The notes below the pieces were generated by a model. It saw nothing but the letters and a program-made list of their open reading frames with translations. It had not been told where the DNA came from and did no database searches. Positions 56,499 to 64,000 of a stretch of 64,000 bases of DNA are shown one piece after another; position 1 is the first letter of the stretch; each line of letters opens with the position of its first letter. Both the position numbers and the translations under genes were made by a program. Origin of the DNA: Alcaligenaceae bacterium (lineage in GTDB: Bacteria > Pseudomonadota > Gammaproteobacteria > Burkholderiales > Burkholderiaceae_B); assembly GCA_013416435.1 (NCBI GenBank), contig JACCEN010000016.1:57914-121913 (forward strand), in the 5' to 3' direction.

Positions 56499-58949
56499 TT
56501 AGAAACGCAGGTTCAGGTCGAGCATGATGCGCAGCTCGCGCTCGCGTTGTCCGTCGTACGGGCGGCTGACTCCCACGATGTTCACGCCGACGTCCAGGGT
56601 GTTGTTGCTGCGATAGCGGATTCCGTATCCCACGGTGCCCACTGCGCCCGATCCGTATCCCTTCTGCGAATACATGCCGGCACCCAGCGTGAATCGCTGC
56701 TCCAGCTCGTTTTCGTAATGGCGGTACAGCGTATGGGTCAGATTCAGCGTGGGCAGCAGCATGAAGTCGGACCGAGGGTTGAAATAGGGCACGTTCTCTT
56801 CGGTGTTGTGCGAAGCGTAGGCTTCGAACCCGAGGTCGAGGTGGGCGCGCGGCGCGGTATAGAGCCGTTCCTGGCCTGACAGCAGCATCGAGATGCGGCG
56901 ATTGCCATCGCTGAAGCGGGTCGGGGTCAGGGTAAGCCGCCATTCGCGGCGCTCATTGGCGCGCCAGCGGACCCACAAGGCCGCGCTATCGGAAGATATG
57001 TCGTTCAGCAGCGCGCGCAGAGGCGTCTGCCTGGATCGGAGTTCACCGCTTGCGCCAATCTGCCATTGGTCGTTCAAGTCCAGCGCCGCCGATGCACGGA
57101 ACCCAGTCTTGGTTCCTTGCCCGTAGTTCTGGGCGGAGACTTCCGCCTCCGCAGTCAGGTCCCGGCCGCGCCATTCCACCCCCGTGCGTATCCAGCGATA
57201 GCGGGCGCTGCCTTCTTCGTAGTCGCCGCTGGCATAGCCGCCGCCTCCGAAGATGCGCCAGTTCTGGTCGATGGGTGCCGAATACAAGACCGTTTCCATG
57301 CCGAATCCGCCATCGCCGGTGGACGGCCCTCCGGAACTGAGATCGCGGTAGCCGGAAACACGCAGTTCCGACTTGTTGTGGACCTCCCAGTCCCGTGCCA
57401 GCCGTTGCACTCTCAGGTTTTCCGGGAAACGCAGGGTGACGTCATGAAGGAGCAGCTCGGCCTGGTTCCATTCCTGCAAAGCCATTGCGGTCTCGAATTG
57501 GCCGGTCTCCAGTTCGACGTTCCTGGGCGTGAGGGCTTCCGCCATCTTCAGCTCGACCTCGGAGCGCCTGGGCTGCTGCCGCGCCCGATATACGCTGGCC
57601 AGCGATGTGCGCAGGCTGGAGTTGTTCGGGGCCCGCTCCACCATGTTCGCAAGAGCAAGCTCCGCATTGACGGTGTCGTTCGCATACAGCTTGCCCAGCG
57701 CGGCGGAGTGCCGGGCGTAGAGGTTGAACTCGTTGGGCAGCGGCTCGGGCTGACCCTTGACCTTTACCCATTCCGTCTGGCTGTTGACCGCCTGCTCGAG
57801 AATCTCGTCGGCTTCTTCGTACTGCTGGCTTTCCTGCAATGCATAGAACAGGCCTGTCTGGTCGGCGAGCTTGCTGCCGCCGTCCTCGCTGCCGTTGGAC
57901 TCGGCGAGCAGCTTCAGATAAAGGTCGCGCGCGCGCTCAGGCCGGCGCAAGTGAAGATAGGCTGCGGCCACCACGCTGAGCGCGTAGCGTGGAACCTCCA
58001 CGCCCTCCGCGAGCAGCTGTTCGTACTCGCGCACGACATCGTTCATTCTCGAACGCGCATGCAGGGCGTGCAGCCGGTCGAAGCGCAGCCGCAGAACGTC
58101 CCGGCGCGCCTCCTCGCCCGAGGCGGACCATTGGGGGATGAGGCGATCGTAGATGCCCAGGGCGCGATCAGCGACATCGAAGCGCTCTTTCTCGTTCCGT
58201 GCCGGCATGGAGGCGATTCGAGTCAGTTCGGCGGCATGGTCGGCCTGCAGGTCGCGGAACTCCGCGACGCTCAGTAGATCGGGGTACTGCTCGGCTAGGC
58301 GCAGGGCGGGTTCGGTCAGGCCGGCGTGCTGCATGGCAAGTATGTACTCGCGGTTCACATAGCCTTTGGCGGGGGCCAGGTCGTGCGCGCGGGATGCGCG
58401 CTGAAGGACTTCACCGCTTGCGCGGCGGCTGCGGTGCGCGTAGGCGAGCGCAAGCTGCAGGTCGGCATCGTCCGGCCATTTCTCAGTCATTTCCTCGGCG
58501 AGCGCCACGGCTTCCGCCGGCCGGCCGGCGTCGGTCAGCGTCATGATTTCGCCGACGGCGAATACGGGCCGCTCCGGGAAGAGGCGCCGGCCGTCATTGA
58601 ACAGCCTGCGGGAGTTCTCCCATTGCCGGGCATCCCGATAAGCCCGGGCCACCGCCTCCAGGACGTCGGCCGGCGGGCGATTCGGGGCGGGCTGCAGCGC
58701 CTCGTAGGCGGCGATGGTTTCCGCATTGCGGCCGGCCCAGGAAGAGATCAGGATCCGGTCATAGGCTGCCCGCAAGTCCTGCGGGTGTTCCAGCGCATGC
58801 TGGCGCAGCATGATCAGCGCAGGCTCGCGATCGCCGGCGCGCGCCTGCATGATGAGCGCGTCGTATTCCTGACGGGAGACGCCGGCGTGGGCAGTGGCGA
58901 TCCATGAGTGAGCGGCTGCCATGCATAATATGCTCAGGGCTTTCTTCAT
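56499..58949 (-). CDS. pgaA: PNAG outer-membrane export porin PgaA
   Basis: An 816-residue protein: signal peptide (AHA|GVSRQEYD region), a long periplasmic TPR superhelix (to about residue 510) and a C-terminal 16-strand type barrel ending in LMLDLNLRF-like sequence with final Phe. It exports deacetylated PNAG. First gene of pgaABCD; pgaB follows after 11 bp. Confidence 0.96.
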   Translation of the reverse strand: MKKALSILCMAAAHSWIATAHAGVSRQEYDALIMQARAGDREPALIMLRQHALEHPQDLRAAYDRILISSWAGRNAETIAAYEALQPAPNRPPADVLEAVARAYRDARQWENSRRLFNDGRRLFPERPVFAVGEIMTLTDAGRPAEAVALAEEMTEKWPDDADLQLALAYAHRSRRASGEVLQRASRAHDLAPAKGYVNREYILAMQHAGLTEPALRLAEQYPDLLSVAEFRDLQADHAAELTRIASMPARNEKERFDVADRALGIYDRLIPQWSASGEEARRDVLRLRFDRLHALHARSRMNDVVREYEQLLAEGVEVPRYALSVVAAAYLHLRRPERARDLYLKLLAESNGSEDGGSKLADQTGLFYALQESQQYEEADEILEQAVNSQTEWVKVKGQPEPLPNEFNLYARHSAALGKLYANDTVNAELALANMVERAPNNSSLRTSLASVYRARQQPRRSEVELKMAEALTPRNVELETGQFETAMALQEWNQAELLLHDVTLRFPENLRVQRLARDWEVHNKSELRVSGYRDLSSGGPSTGDGGFGMETVLYSAPIDQNWRIFGGGGYASGDYEEGSARYRWIRTGVEWRGRDLTAEAEVSAQNYGQGTKTGFRASAALDLNDQWQIGASGELRSRQTPLRALLNDISSDSAALWVRWRANERREWRLTLTPTRFSDGNRRISMLLSGQERLYTAPRAHLDLGFEAYASHNTEENVPYFNPRSDFMLLPTLNLTHTLYRHYENELEQRFTLGAGMYSQKGYGSGAVGTVGYGIRYRSNNTLDVGVNIVGVSRPYDGQRERELRIMLDLNLRF

Positions 58950-58950
58950 G

Positions 58951-58964
58951 CCCGTGTCCCCGGG
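58951..58964 (-). promoter_or_regulatory. CsrA-type hairpin over the pgaA ribosome-binding site
   Basis: On the minus strand CCCG-GGGACA-CGGG forms a small hairpin ending 1 bp before the pgaA ATG, with GGA exposed in the loop. CsrA/RsmA binds GGA in hairpin loops, and E. coli pgaA is a known CsrA target. No strong Shine-Dalgarno is otherwise seen. Confidence 0.45.
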
Positions 58965-59297
58965 TGTAGGCGGGCGGGGCGGTGTGTCAAGATTGACGGC
59001 ATGATGCGCGAGGCTCCTCTTCCCTGGATTCGACGACGGCGTCGCGGCCTTTTCGCATAGGGGCCCGAAGGCCTAGCTGCCGAGCGACGTGTTGATTGCC
59101 GATTTCTTATTACAGCCTTGATGCTATGGAATCATAGAGAGGAAGCGACTCGGCCAGAATGAGGCAGACGGCTTACGCAGTGGCGGATGCGGGCTGCCTC
59201 TTCCGCGCTATGGCGTAGTCCGCCGGGCGGATACGTAGGCGCAGCCGATGGTAAAGTCTGCAAGGACGCATAACGATATTGATTCGAGGAGACAAAG
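58965..59297. other. Intergenic region between divergent pgaA and quinone reductase
   Basis: 333 bp without a gene. It must hold promoters for both genes. A small dyad CTATG-GAAT-CATAG lies at 59124-59137. The quinone reductase ATG has a good RBS (CGAGGAGACAAAG). No confident promoter was identified. Confidence 0.5.
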
Positions 59298-60278
59298 ATG
59301 AACAAGACACTGGCGGTTCAGTTGACGGAATTCGGCCCCCCCGAGGTGCTGACCCTACGGGAGTTCGACCTACCAGCGCCCCGTAGCGGCGAAATCCAGC
59401 TGCGCCAGACAGCCATAGGCTTCAATTACATCGATGTGTATCAGCGTACGGGCAAATATTCCCTGCCCACGCCGACTGGCCTGGGGCACGAAGCGGCGGG
59501 CATTGTTGAGGCGGTGGGGGAAAACGTGACCGATTTCCGGCCGGGAGACCGCATCGTCTACATGAACGCCGGCATCGGCGCTTATGCTTCGCACCGGAAT
59601 GTCCCGGCGGAGCGTGCCGTGCGCCTCCCCGACGGCATCGACGAGGTTTCGGCAGCCGCCATGTTCTTCAAGGCGATGACGGTCCAGTATCTGATCCACA
59701 AGACATACCGGGTGGGACCGGACGACATCGTGCTGGTGCATGCCGCGGCGGGCGGGGTCGGGCAGATCCTGAGTCGTTGGGCCAAGGCGCTGGGCGCCAC
59801 GGTCATCGGCACGGCGGGCTCGCCTGAAAAATGCATGGAGGCGGAACGTGCCGGATGCGATGCCGCCATCGATTATTCAAAGCCGGACTGGGTGGCGCGC
59901 GTCGTGGAAGCCGCGGGCGGCAGAAAGGCCAGCGTGGTCTATGATTCCGTTGGCAAGCACACCTTCATGGGCTCGCTGGACTGCGCGCGGCAGTTCGGCC
60001 ACGTGGTCGTCTTCGGCGCGGCATCGGGACCGATCCCGCCGTTCGACGTCGAGCTGTTGAACAAGAAGGGCGGGCTTTACCTGACCCGACCTTCGGTATT
60101 TCCTCATAACGCCGATGTGAACGTGTTCCGTGAAAACGCAAAGATGGTGTTCGATGCGTATTCCAACGGAATCATCCGCGCCAATATCGGGGCCCGCTTC
60201 CCGTTTTCCGAAGTGGCACGGGCCCACGAGTCGGCCGAGGCCCGCGCCACGACGGGCGCCATCGTCATGGTGCCTTGA
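59298..60278 (+). CDS. NADPH:quinone reductase (QOR-type zinc-free MDR)
   Basis: A 326-residue medium-chain reductase of the QorA type, without the catalytic zinc cysteines: GFNYIDVYQRTGKY and the Rossmann VLVHAAAGGVGQIL. It reduces quinones with NADPH in the cytoplasm. Solitary gene, divergent from pgaA. Confidence 0.93.
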   Translation: MNKTLAVQLTEFGPPEVLTLREFDLPAPRSGEIQLRQTAIGFNYIDVYQRTGKYSLPTPTGLGHEAAGIVEAVGENVTDFRPGDRIVYMNAGIGAYASHRNVPAERAVRLPDGIDEVSAAAMFFKAMTVQYLIHKTYRVGPDDIVLVHAAAGGVGQILSRWAKALGATVIGTAGSPEKCMEAERAGCDAAIDYSKPDWVARVVEAAGGRKASVVYDSVGKHTFMGSLDCARQFGHVVVFGAASGPIPPFDVELLNKKGGLYLTRPSVFPHNADVNVFRENAKMVFDAYSNGIIRANIGARFPFSEVARAHESAEARATTGAIVMVP

Positions 60279-60636
60279 TCGCGGGGCCTTCTTTTTCGCG
60301 CAACGGGGCCCATGCGAACCGGCCGGGCTGCGCATCGGCGATGGCGCCCGATTCGATCATCGTCCGGCATTGCTCGATGGGCATGCCGGACGCCTGCAGG
60401 ATGGCCAGCTTTTCGTCGCCTGCCTGAGGCAAGTTGTTGCAGCAGCGAAGACAGTATGCCGATGACCGCTAGGCCCCTGCAAACTGGTCATGGTAGGAAG
60501 GGCCCAGCCGGCTGGGGTGGCCCTCGACCCGGCTGCCCTCCATGACGCCGCTGGACTTGCCGTGACTGTATGCGATGAAGGTCCAGCTGGGACCGCCTCG
60601 CACCAGACTGCGGGTGGCTTATCCCTGTAGATGAAC
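60279..60636 (-). pseudogene. Possible degraded gene remnants between qor and yaiI
   Basis: No intact gene of 358 bp, but two minus-strand stretches look protein-like in different frames: about 60470-60610 (GPSWTFIAYSHGKSSGVMEG ... GPSYHDQF, ending in a stop) and about 60290-60440 (DEKLAILQASGMPIEQCRTM), the latter reminiscent of a CoA-transferase family C-terminus. Frames are broken, so these are probably relics. Identification is weak. Confidence 0.3.
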
Positions 60637-61107
60637 TCAGGCCGGCGGTGGCGGGTGTGTGCGAGCGCGGGCCAGCATGAGGCGATCGAGCGCATTGGCG
60701 AATGTGCGGCGATCTGATTGGCTAAGGGCTGCGGGACCGCCTGTATCGATGCCGGCATTCCGGAGTTCTTCCATCATGTCCCGCATTGAAAGGCGCTCGC
60801 GTATGGTGTCGTCGGTATAGTGCTCGCCACGGGGGCTAAGGGCAACGCCCCCTTTATCGAGCACCTGGGCCGCCAGCGGGATATCGTTCGTTATGACCAG
60901 GTCGCCGGGTTTCAGGTGCTGGACGATGTAGTCGTCCGCCACGTCGAAACCGCCGGGTACCTGAACGGCGCGCACCCATGGCGAAGGAGGCGTGCGCAGC
61001 ATTTGATTCGCCACCAGCGTAAGATTGCGCCGCCACCGCTGCGCCGCCCGGTACAGGATGTCCCGGATGACGGCGGGGCAGGCGTCGGCATCGACCCAGA
61101 TATGCAT
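60637..61107 (-). CDS. YaiI/YqxD-family protein (UPF0178)
   Basis: A 156-residue conserved protein with acidic motif VDADACPAV at the N-terminus and [18 protein letters not shown]-type second motif, fitting DUF188; this fold is considered PIN/nuclease-like. Function not established. It begins 1 bp after the stop of an RHH-like small gene, so the two are probably cotranscribed. Confidence 0.9.
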   Translation of the reverse strand: MHIWVDADACPAVIRDILYRAAQRWRRNLTLVANQMLRTPPSPWVRAVQVPGGFDVADDYIVQHLKPGDLVITNDIPLAAQVLDKGGVALSPRGEHYTDDTIRERLSMRDMMEELRNAGIDTGGPAALSQSDRRTFANALDRLMLARARTHPPPPA

Positions 61108-61108
61108 G

Positions 61109-61420
61109 CTATTGAATTTTCAGGGCGTCGAGCAGCAATGCATTGACCAGTTCATTCATACCGACGCCGTCGGCGGCCGCCTTGGCATGCAAGGCATCTA
61201 TCACTGGCTGTTGCAGCTTGACCGGAAACGACACCAGGCCAGCGGCTTGATCCAGCTTCCGCTGTTCCCGCCGGTCGATGGCGGGCGCCGCTCCTGCATA
61301 ACGGTCCGGCGGCGTCGCTGCTTTGAGCTTGCCCATCAGTTTCAAGGCTTTGTTCTTTTCGAGATCGGTTTTCTTCATGAAAGGTCCGGATGGCACGGCA
61401 GTGCCGCTGAGTGTCGTCAT
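61109..61420 (-). CDS. Small protein with ribbon-helix-helix-like C-terminus
   Basis: 103 residues; start 61420 has RBS TGGAGAACG, unlike the inner ATG at 61378. A basic N-terminus precedes a C-terminal segment ([20 protein letters not shown] then [12 protein letters not shown]) with the beta-helix-helix pattern of RHH DNA-binding proteins. It is directly upstream of yaiI. I recognise no named family. Confidence 0.65.
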   Translation of the reverse strand: MTTLSGTAVPSGPFMKKTDLEKNKALKLMGKLKAATPPDRYAGAAPAIDRREQRKLDQAAGLVSFPVKLQQPVIDALHAKAAADGVGMNELVNALLLDALKIQ

Positions 61421-61467
61421 CGTTCTCCAGGCTCGGGAGAGCCTGGACTTGCTTGATCAATGGATCT

Positions 61468-61976
61468 TCAGTACGTGCCCATGTAGTCCCGCTTGCCAAT
61501 GGGCAGGCCGTTGTGGCGCAAGATGGCATAGGCGGTCGTGACATGGAAGAAAAACTGAGGCAGGCCGTAGTTTGCCAGGTAGGATTGGCCGCTCAGCTTT
61601 TTTCCTTGGGCGTTCCGGGACGAAGCAAGATCTCCCTGGTTGCACTGTCTTCAAACTGCTCCGGGCGGACGACATCCAGGAAGTCCAATGTGCGGGTCAA
61701 CAGCGCGTCCAGATCGGCAAAGCTTCTTTCCGCACCTTCGTAGACGGGAACTTCGACGCCGGCAAGGCGGGCCGAAATCCCGCGCGCAAAATCCGAAGCC
61801 ACCTGCACTTGCTTTAACAGGGGGAACATGTCTGGAAACAAGCGTGCCTGAAGCAGCGCATCCGGTTCGATGTTTTTCTCGGCGGCATGTGCATCCGCCT
61901 GCGCCAGGATGGCTTTCAGCGCCGTCAGCATTTGCTTGAAAACGGGCACGGACTGGGTGTACATGGAGTGTGTCAT
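61468..61976 (-). pseudogene. DUF1993 protein gene with a -1 frameshift
   Basis: Starts MTHSMYTQSVPVFKQML at 61976 and follows the DUF1993 family until RPGTPKEK, where a stop (61593-61595) intervenes. One extra base in the A6 tract at 61598-61603 would restore KLSGQSYLANYGLPQFFFHV to a stop at 61468, giving the usual ~169 residues. Either a real mutation, a sequencing error in the homopolymer, or slippage. Function of DUF1993 is unknown (DinB-like fold suggested). Confidence 0.82.
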
Positions 61977-62380
61977 GGTTTTCCTTGGTTTCGAGTAGAG
62001 GGAGGCCAGCAGGCACTGTAGCCCGAATCGGGCGTCGGCGTTGGTTCGTTTTATACACATGGGGCAAACGGCTCCCCCTTATGAGCACAGTATCTTGGGT
62101 GTTGGGCGCTGAAACATTCAGATTGATCGCTCGGTCATGTTTCATTGTTTCTTTACAGAGGCGACCGAAAGCAAAATTTGACGTTGCAAGCCGGACCGGC
62201 CGTCGCTGCTTCGCGTTGCCTTTTATTTTTATGGTGTAGCGCGCATTCAGCCGGCTTCGTCATACCCATTAACGGTACCGTTTATTTCCTCCCGACGTGA
62301 TGCAGTAGCGCCCGCCGCGTGGGCATTGCGTCAGCCATCCGCAGATTAGCCAAGTAACCCGGCCAGGCCTGTCAGCCCTG
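61977..62380. other. Intergenic region with no supported gene
   Basis: 404 bp between the DUF1993 gene and the BOF gene. Short open frames here have no RBS or family resemblance. No hairpin terminator with T run was found. Confidence 0.5.
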
Positions 62381-62746
62381 CTACTGAACCACCCGGACCG
62401 AATCTACCTCTATCTCGGGCGGCCTATTCCTGCCGGTATCCACCTCACCGATTAGCTCGACTTTTGTTTTCTCATCGACAGGCTGTCCGGAGAAATGTTT
62501 CGCTTCTATCTCCGCAACAATCTCGCCGGTACCGTCAGAAAAAATGAATTTATCGTGGCCTGTCTGGCGCAGCAGGTGGCCCTGTATCTGAACATCCTGA
62601 TCATCCACTGGACTCTTCAGGATCTCCGCAACAGTTGTCTGGCCAATCCCAGACGGACCAGAGTATTGCGCATAAACCGGCATGGCAAAGGTCACCGCAA
62701 CCACGGCCGAGGCTAATAGACGTGGTGCTTTTACATGTGTAGGCAT
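62381..62746 (-). CDS. YgiW/YdeI-family BOF (bacterial OB-fold) stress protein
   Basis: About 121 residues: signal peptide (LLASAVVAVTFAMPVYA|QY) and an OB-fold domain (VQIQGHLLRQTGHDKFIFSD, EVDTGRNRPPEIEVDSVRVV). Periplasmic YgiW-type proteins are linked to peroxide, acid or cationic-peptide tolerance. Start 62746 has RBS GGAGAATGAC. Confidence 0.9.
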   Translation of the reverse strand: MPTHVKAPRLLASAVVAVTFAMPVYAQYSGPSGIGQTTVAEILKSPVDDQDVQIQGHLLRQTGHDKFIFSDGTGEIVAEIEAKHFSGQPVDEKTKVELIGEVDTGRNRPPEIEVDSVRVVQ

Positions 62747-62945
62747 GTCATTCTCCAAAAAAGCGCGTACATGACAATTAACAACGACAGCAAGATCCCT
62801 GCCCACGCGCGGCTGGGGCCATGAAGCGTGACGACTGAAAGGCAGCGCGAAAGCGTCCGTCCGACAGCCCGAAAGGGAGTAAGCCGGGCCAGTCGTCACC
62901 CTTGATGGTTTCTACGGCGTCACCCCGCCCGTCGGCCAGCAACAC

Positions 62946-63359
62946 TCACCCGCAGCTCACGCGCTGGATCTTTTCGCTGTCGTCCACATACACATTTAGC
63001 CGATCGTGACGGTAATCCATCGTGACCGCCGACTTGGAGTGAATGACTCGCGAGAGCTTTGGCAGCGTGGACTGATCAAGACTCGTCGCCAGCGTACCAA
63101 CAAGGTCCTGGCGGGAATCGGCACCGCATTGCCTTGCCGCCTCGAACAGCTCCCATTCTTCAACCTTATTTCCATCAGGCAGCAAGCACATACCCACCTG
63201 CCCCGTTGGAGTGTTCTCGATACTCAACTTACCGCTGGCCTTTTGGCAGTACACCGAGGCTGGATTAGCCATTCCGACCTGCTTGGGCTGTTGATCATTT
63301 CTTGCTGACGCGCATCCGCCAAGAATAGCCAGCGAGGCAAAGATCCAGAGTTTCTGCAT
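62946..63359 (-). CDS. Lipoprotein with DUF333 and I78-inhibitor-like domains
   Basis: About 137 residues: lipobox ILGGC, then a DUF333 segment (ANPASVYCQKASGKLSIENT) and a C-terminal segment matching the I78 peptidase-inhibitor pattern (AVTMDYRHDRLNVYVDDSEK ending in Cys-Gly). Both parts are known as small periplasmic lipoprotein domains; the combination may inhibit a protease. Start 63359 (MQKLW) is preferred over 63371. Confidence 0.8.
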   Translation of the reverse strand: MQKLWIFASLAILGGCASARNDQQPKQVGMANPASVYCQKASGKLSIENTPTGQVGMCLLPDGNKVEEWELFEAARQCGADSRQDLVGTLATSLDQSTLPKLSRVIHSKSAVTMDYRHDRLNVYVDDSEKIQRVSCG

Positions 63360-63563
63360 GTGTGTCGTCACGGTGATTTGTACGGATCAAGTTTAGCTCA
63401 TCAGTTCTCCAGCGCTTTCCGCCATGCCCATTACGTGGCCATGGCCGAGGGCGCCACGCCAAGCCGTCTGTGTGCCCGCCGGTCGCGTTCGGAAGCGATG
63501 CGGCAAGCACAGATCGGGCGGACCTCTGGCGTTCTCGTCCCTTTCCTAAATTAGGAGCCAATC

Positions 63564-63853
63564 ATGGATATCAGTCAAAACGGCCTTGCCGCCGGCGTCG
63601 CGGTGCCTCAGAAATGGTGGTTCAGCGTTCGGCTTCGATGCAGAGCAATGGGCCGACATCCTCCTGATGGGCGGCGAACCACAGGACCTATACAACCTGC
63701 TTGCAGCCTTTGCGGATCCGGCAAGCAGTGAATCGGAATTCAATATTAGTTACAATCTGCACGGATTGCGGCATGCTTTCAATCCGGGCTTTTACTTCTT
63801 CACTTTAAGCCTTACTAGGCGGAGCTTTTGCCTTAACGCCCACGAGCTCGCTA
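63564..63853 (+). pseudogene. Broken hypothetical gene interrupted by IS element
   Basis: A strong RBS (TTAGGAGCCAATC) and ATG start MDISQNGLAAGVAVP, but that frame stops after 55 codons while the next frame continues as a sensible protein (GGSAFGFDAEQWADILLMGG...). The join suggests a frameshift near 63615-63620. The second frame is then cut at 63853 by the IS630-type end. No family recognised. Confidence 0.6.
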
Positions 63854-64000
63854 GTGTCCTGTCGCATAAATACATTTCATAATATAAAATATACTCCGGA
63901 TCAACGGACTGGAGTACGACGATGGCCTTGCGTGAAGATGCGAAGATCGAGTTAAGTCCAGAGCAACGTGCCGAGTTGGAGAAGGCCGCCCGATCACGAC
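63854..64000 (+). mobile_element. Left end of an IS630-family insertion sequence (runs off the window)
   Basis: An AT-rich end beginning GTGTCCTGTCGCATAAATAC directly after a TA dinucleotide at 63852-63853, matching IS630-type TA target use. The transposase begins 68 bp in. The right end, and therefore the inverted repeat and TA duplication, lie outside the window. Confidence 0.75.
63922..64000 (+). CDS. IS630-family transposase, N-terminus
   Basis: 26 residues are visible: MALREDAKIELSPEQRAELE and KAARSR, the usual start of an IS630-type transposase (HTH then DDE domain). RBS-like GGAGTACGACG precedes the ATG. The catalytic part is outside the window. Confidence 0.8.
   Translation, partial: MALREDAKIELSPEQRAELEKAARSR

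Overview
The window looks like chromosomal DNA of a betaproteobacterium in the order Burkholderiales, most likely family Alcaligenaceae (Bordetella/Pusillimonas-like). This is inferred from high GC, the order leuC-leuD-leuB-asd-fimV-truA-trpF, the Bug/TctC and TRAP transporters, the regulatory-type PTS (EIIA-HPr-EI) beside gshB, and the thrS/infC ... rpmI-rplT-pheS-pheT-ihfA-merR order. No search was run, so the taxon is an inference.

Layout. 1-12.4 kb: end of a LysR regulator, the leucine genes leuC, leuD and leuB, asd, a FimV-like protein, truA, a TRAP transporter pair, trpF and kynU. 12.5-15.7 kb: a small catabolic-looking cluster with an aldolase-type lyase, a Bug-type binding protein and a divergent LysR. 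15.7-18.3 kb: ergothioneine genes egtB-egtD and tRNA-Val(GAC) with its promoter and terminator. 18.4-21.1 kb: thrS behind a threonine-rich leader peptide and attenuator, then infC with an ATC start. 21.2-30.4 kb: a block with gshB, PTS proteins, amtB-glnK (sigma-54 promoter), a lipoprotein, ubiK, comM and a TorF-type porin; it separates infC from rpmI. 30.6-38.3 kb: rpmI-rplT-pheS-pheT-ihfA-merR, an AraC-type protein, a DUF455 ferritin-like protein and sdaA. 38.3-39.9 kb: an ECF sigma / RskA-like anti-sigma pair. 40.0-48.3 kb: an Atm1-type ABC exporter and the iron-sulfur operon sufR-B-C-D-S-U-T with a palindromic operator. 48.3-58.9 kb: a biofilm region on the minus strand with pgaABCD (poly-N-acetylglucosamine) followed by csgE-csgF-csgG-curlin-csgH-like and a CsgD-like LuxR regulator. 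59-64 kb: a quinone reductase, small conserved genes, a frameshifted DUF1993 gene, a BOF-fold protein, an I78-like lipoprotein, and a broken gene interrupted by the end of an IS630-family element.

Across the first 42 kb, intergenic spaces carry a family of 30-bp palindromes (arms GGGGTCAGACCCC and its complement, 4-bp loop), about 16 full or partial copies in seven clusters. None were seen in the suf/curli/pga part. They sit at gene ends and at places where usual gene order is broken.

The most striking points are the complete ribosome-mediated attenuator in front of thrS and the joined PNAG plus curli locus with a single large nine-repeat curlin, a regulator with a non-canonical receiver, and a CsgH-like protein without a visible signal peptide. 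Next come the palindromic repeat family and the split of the thrS-infC/rpmI-rplT cluster.
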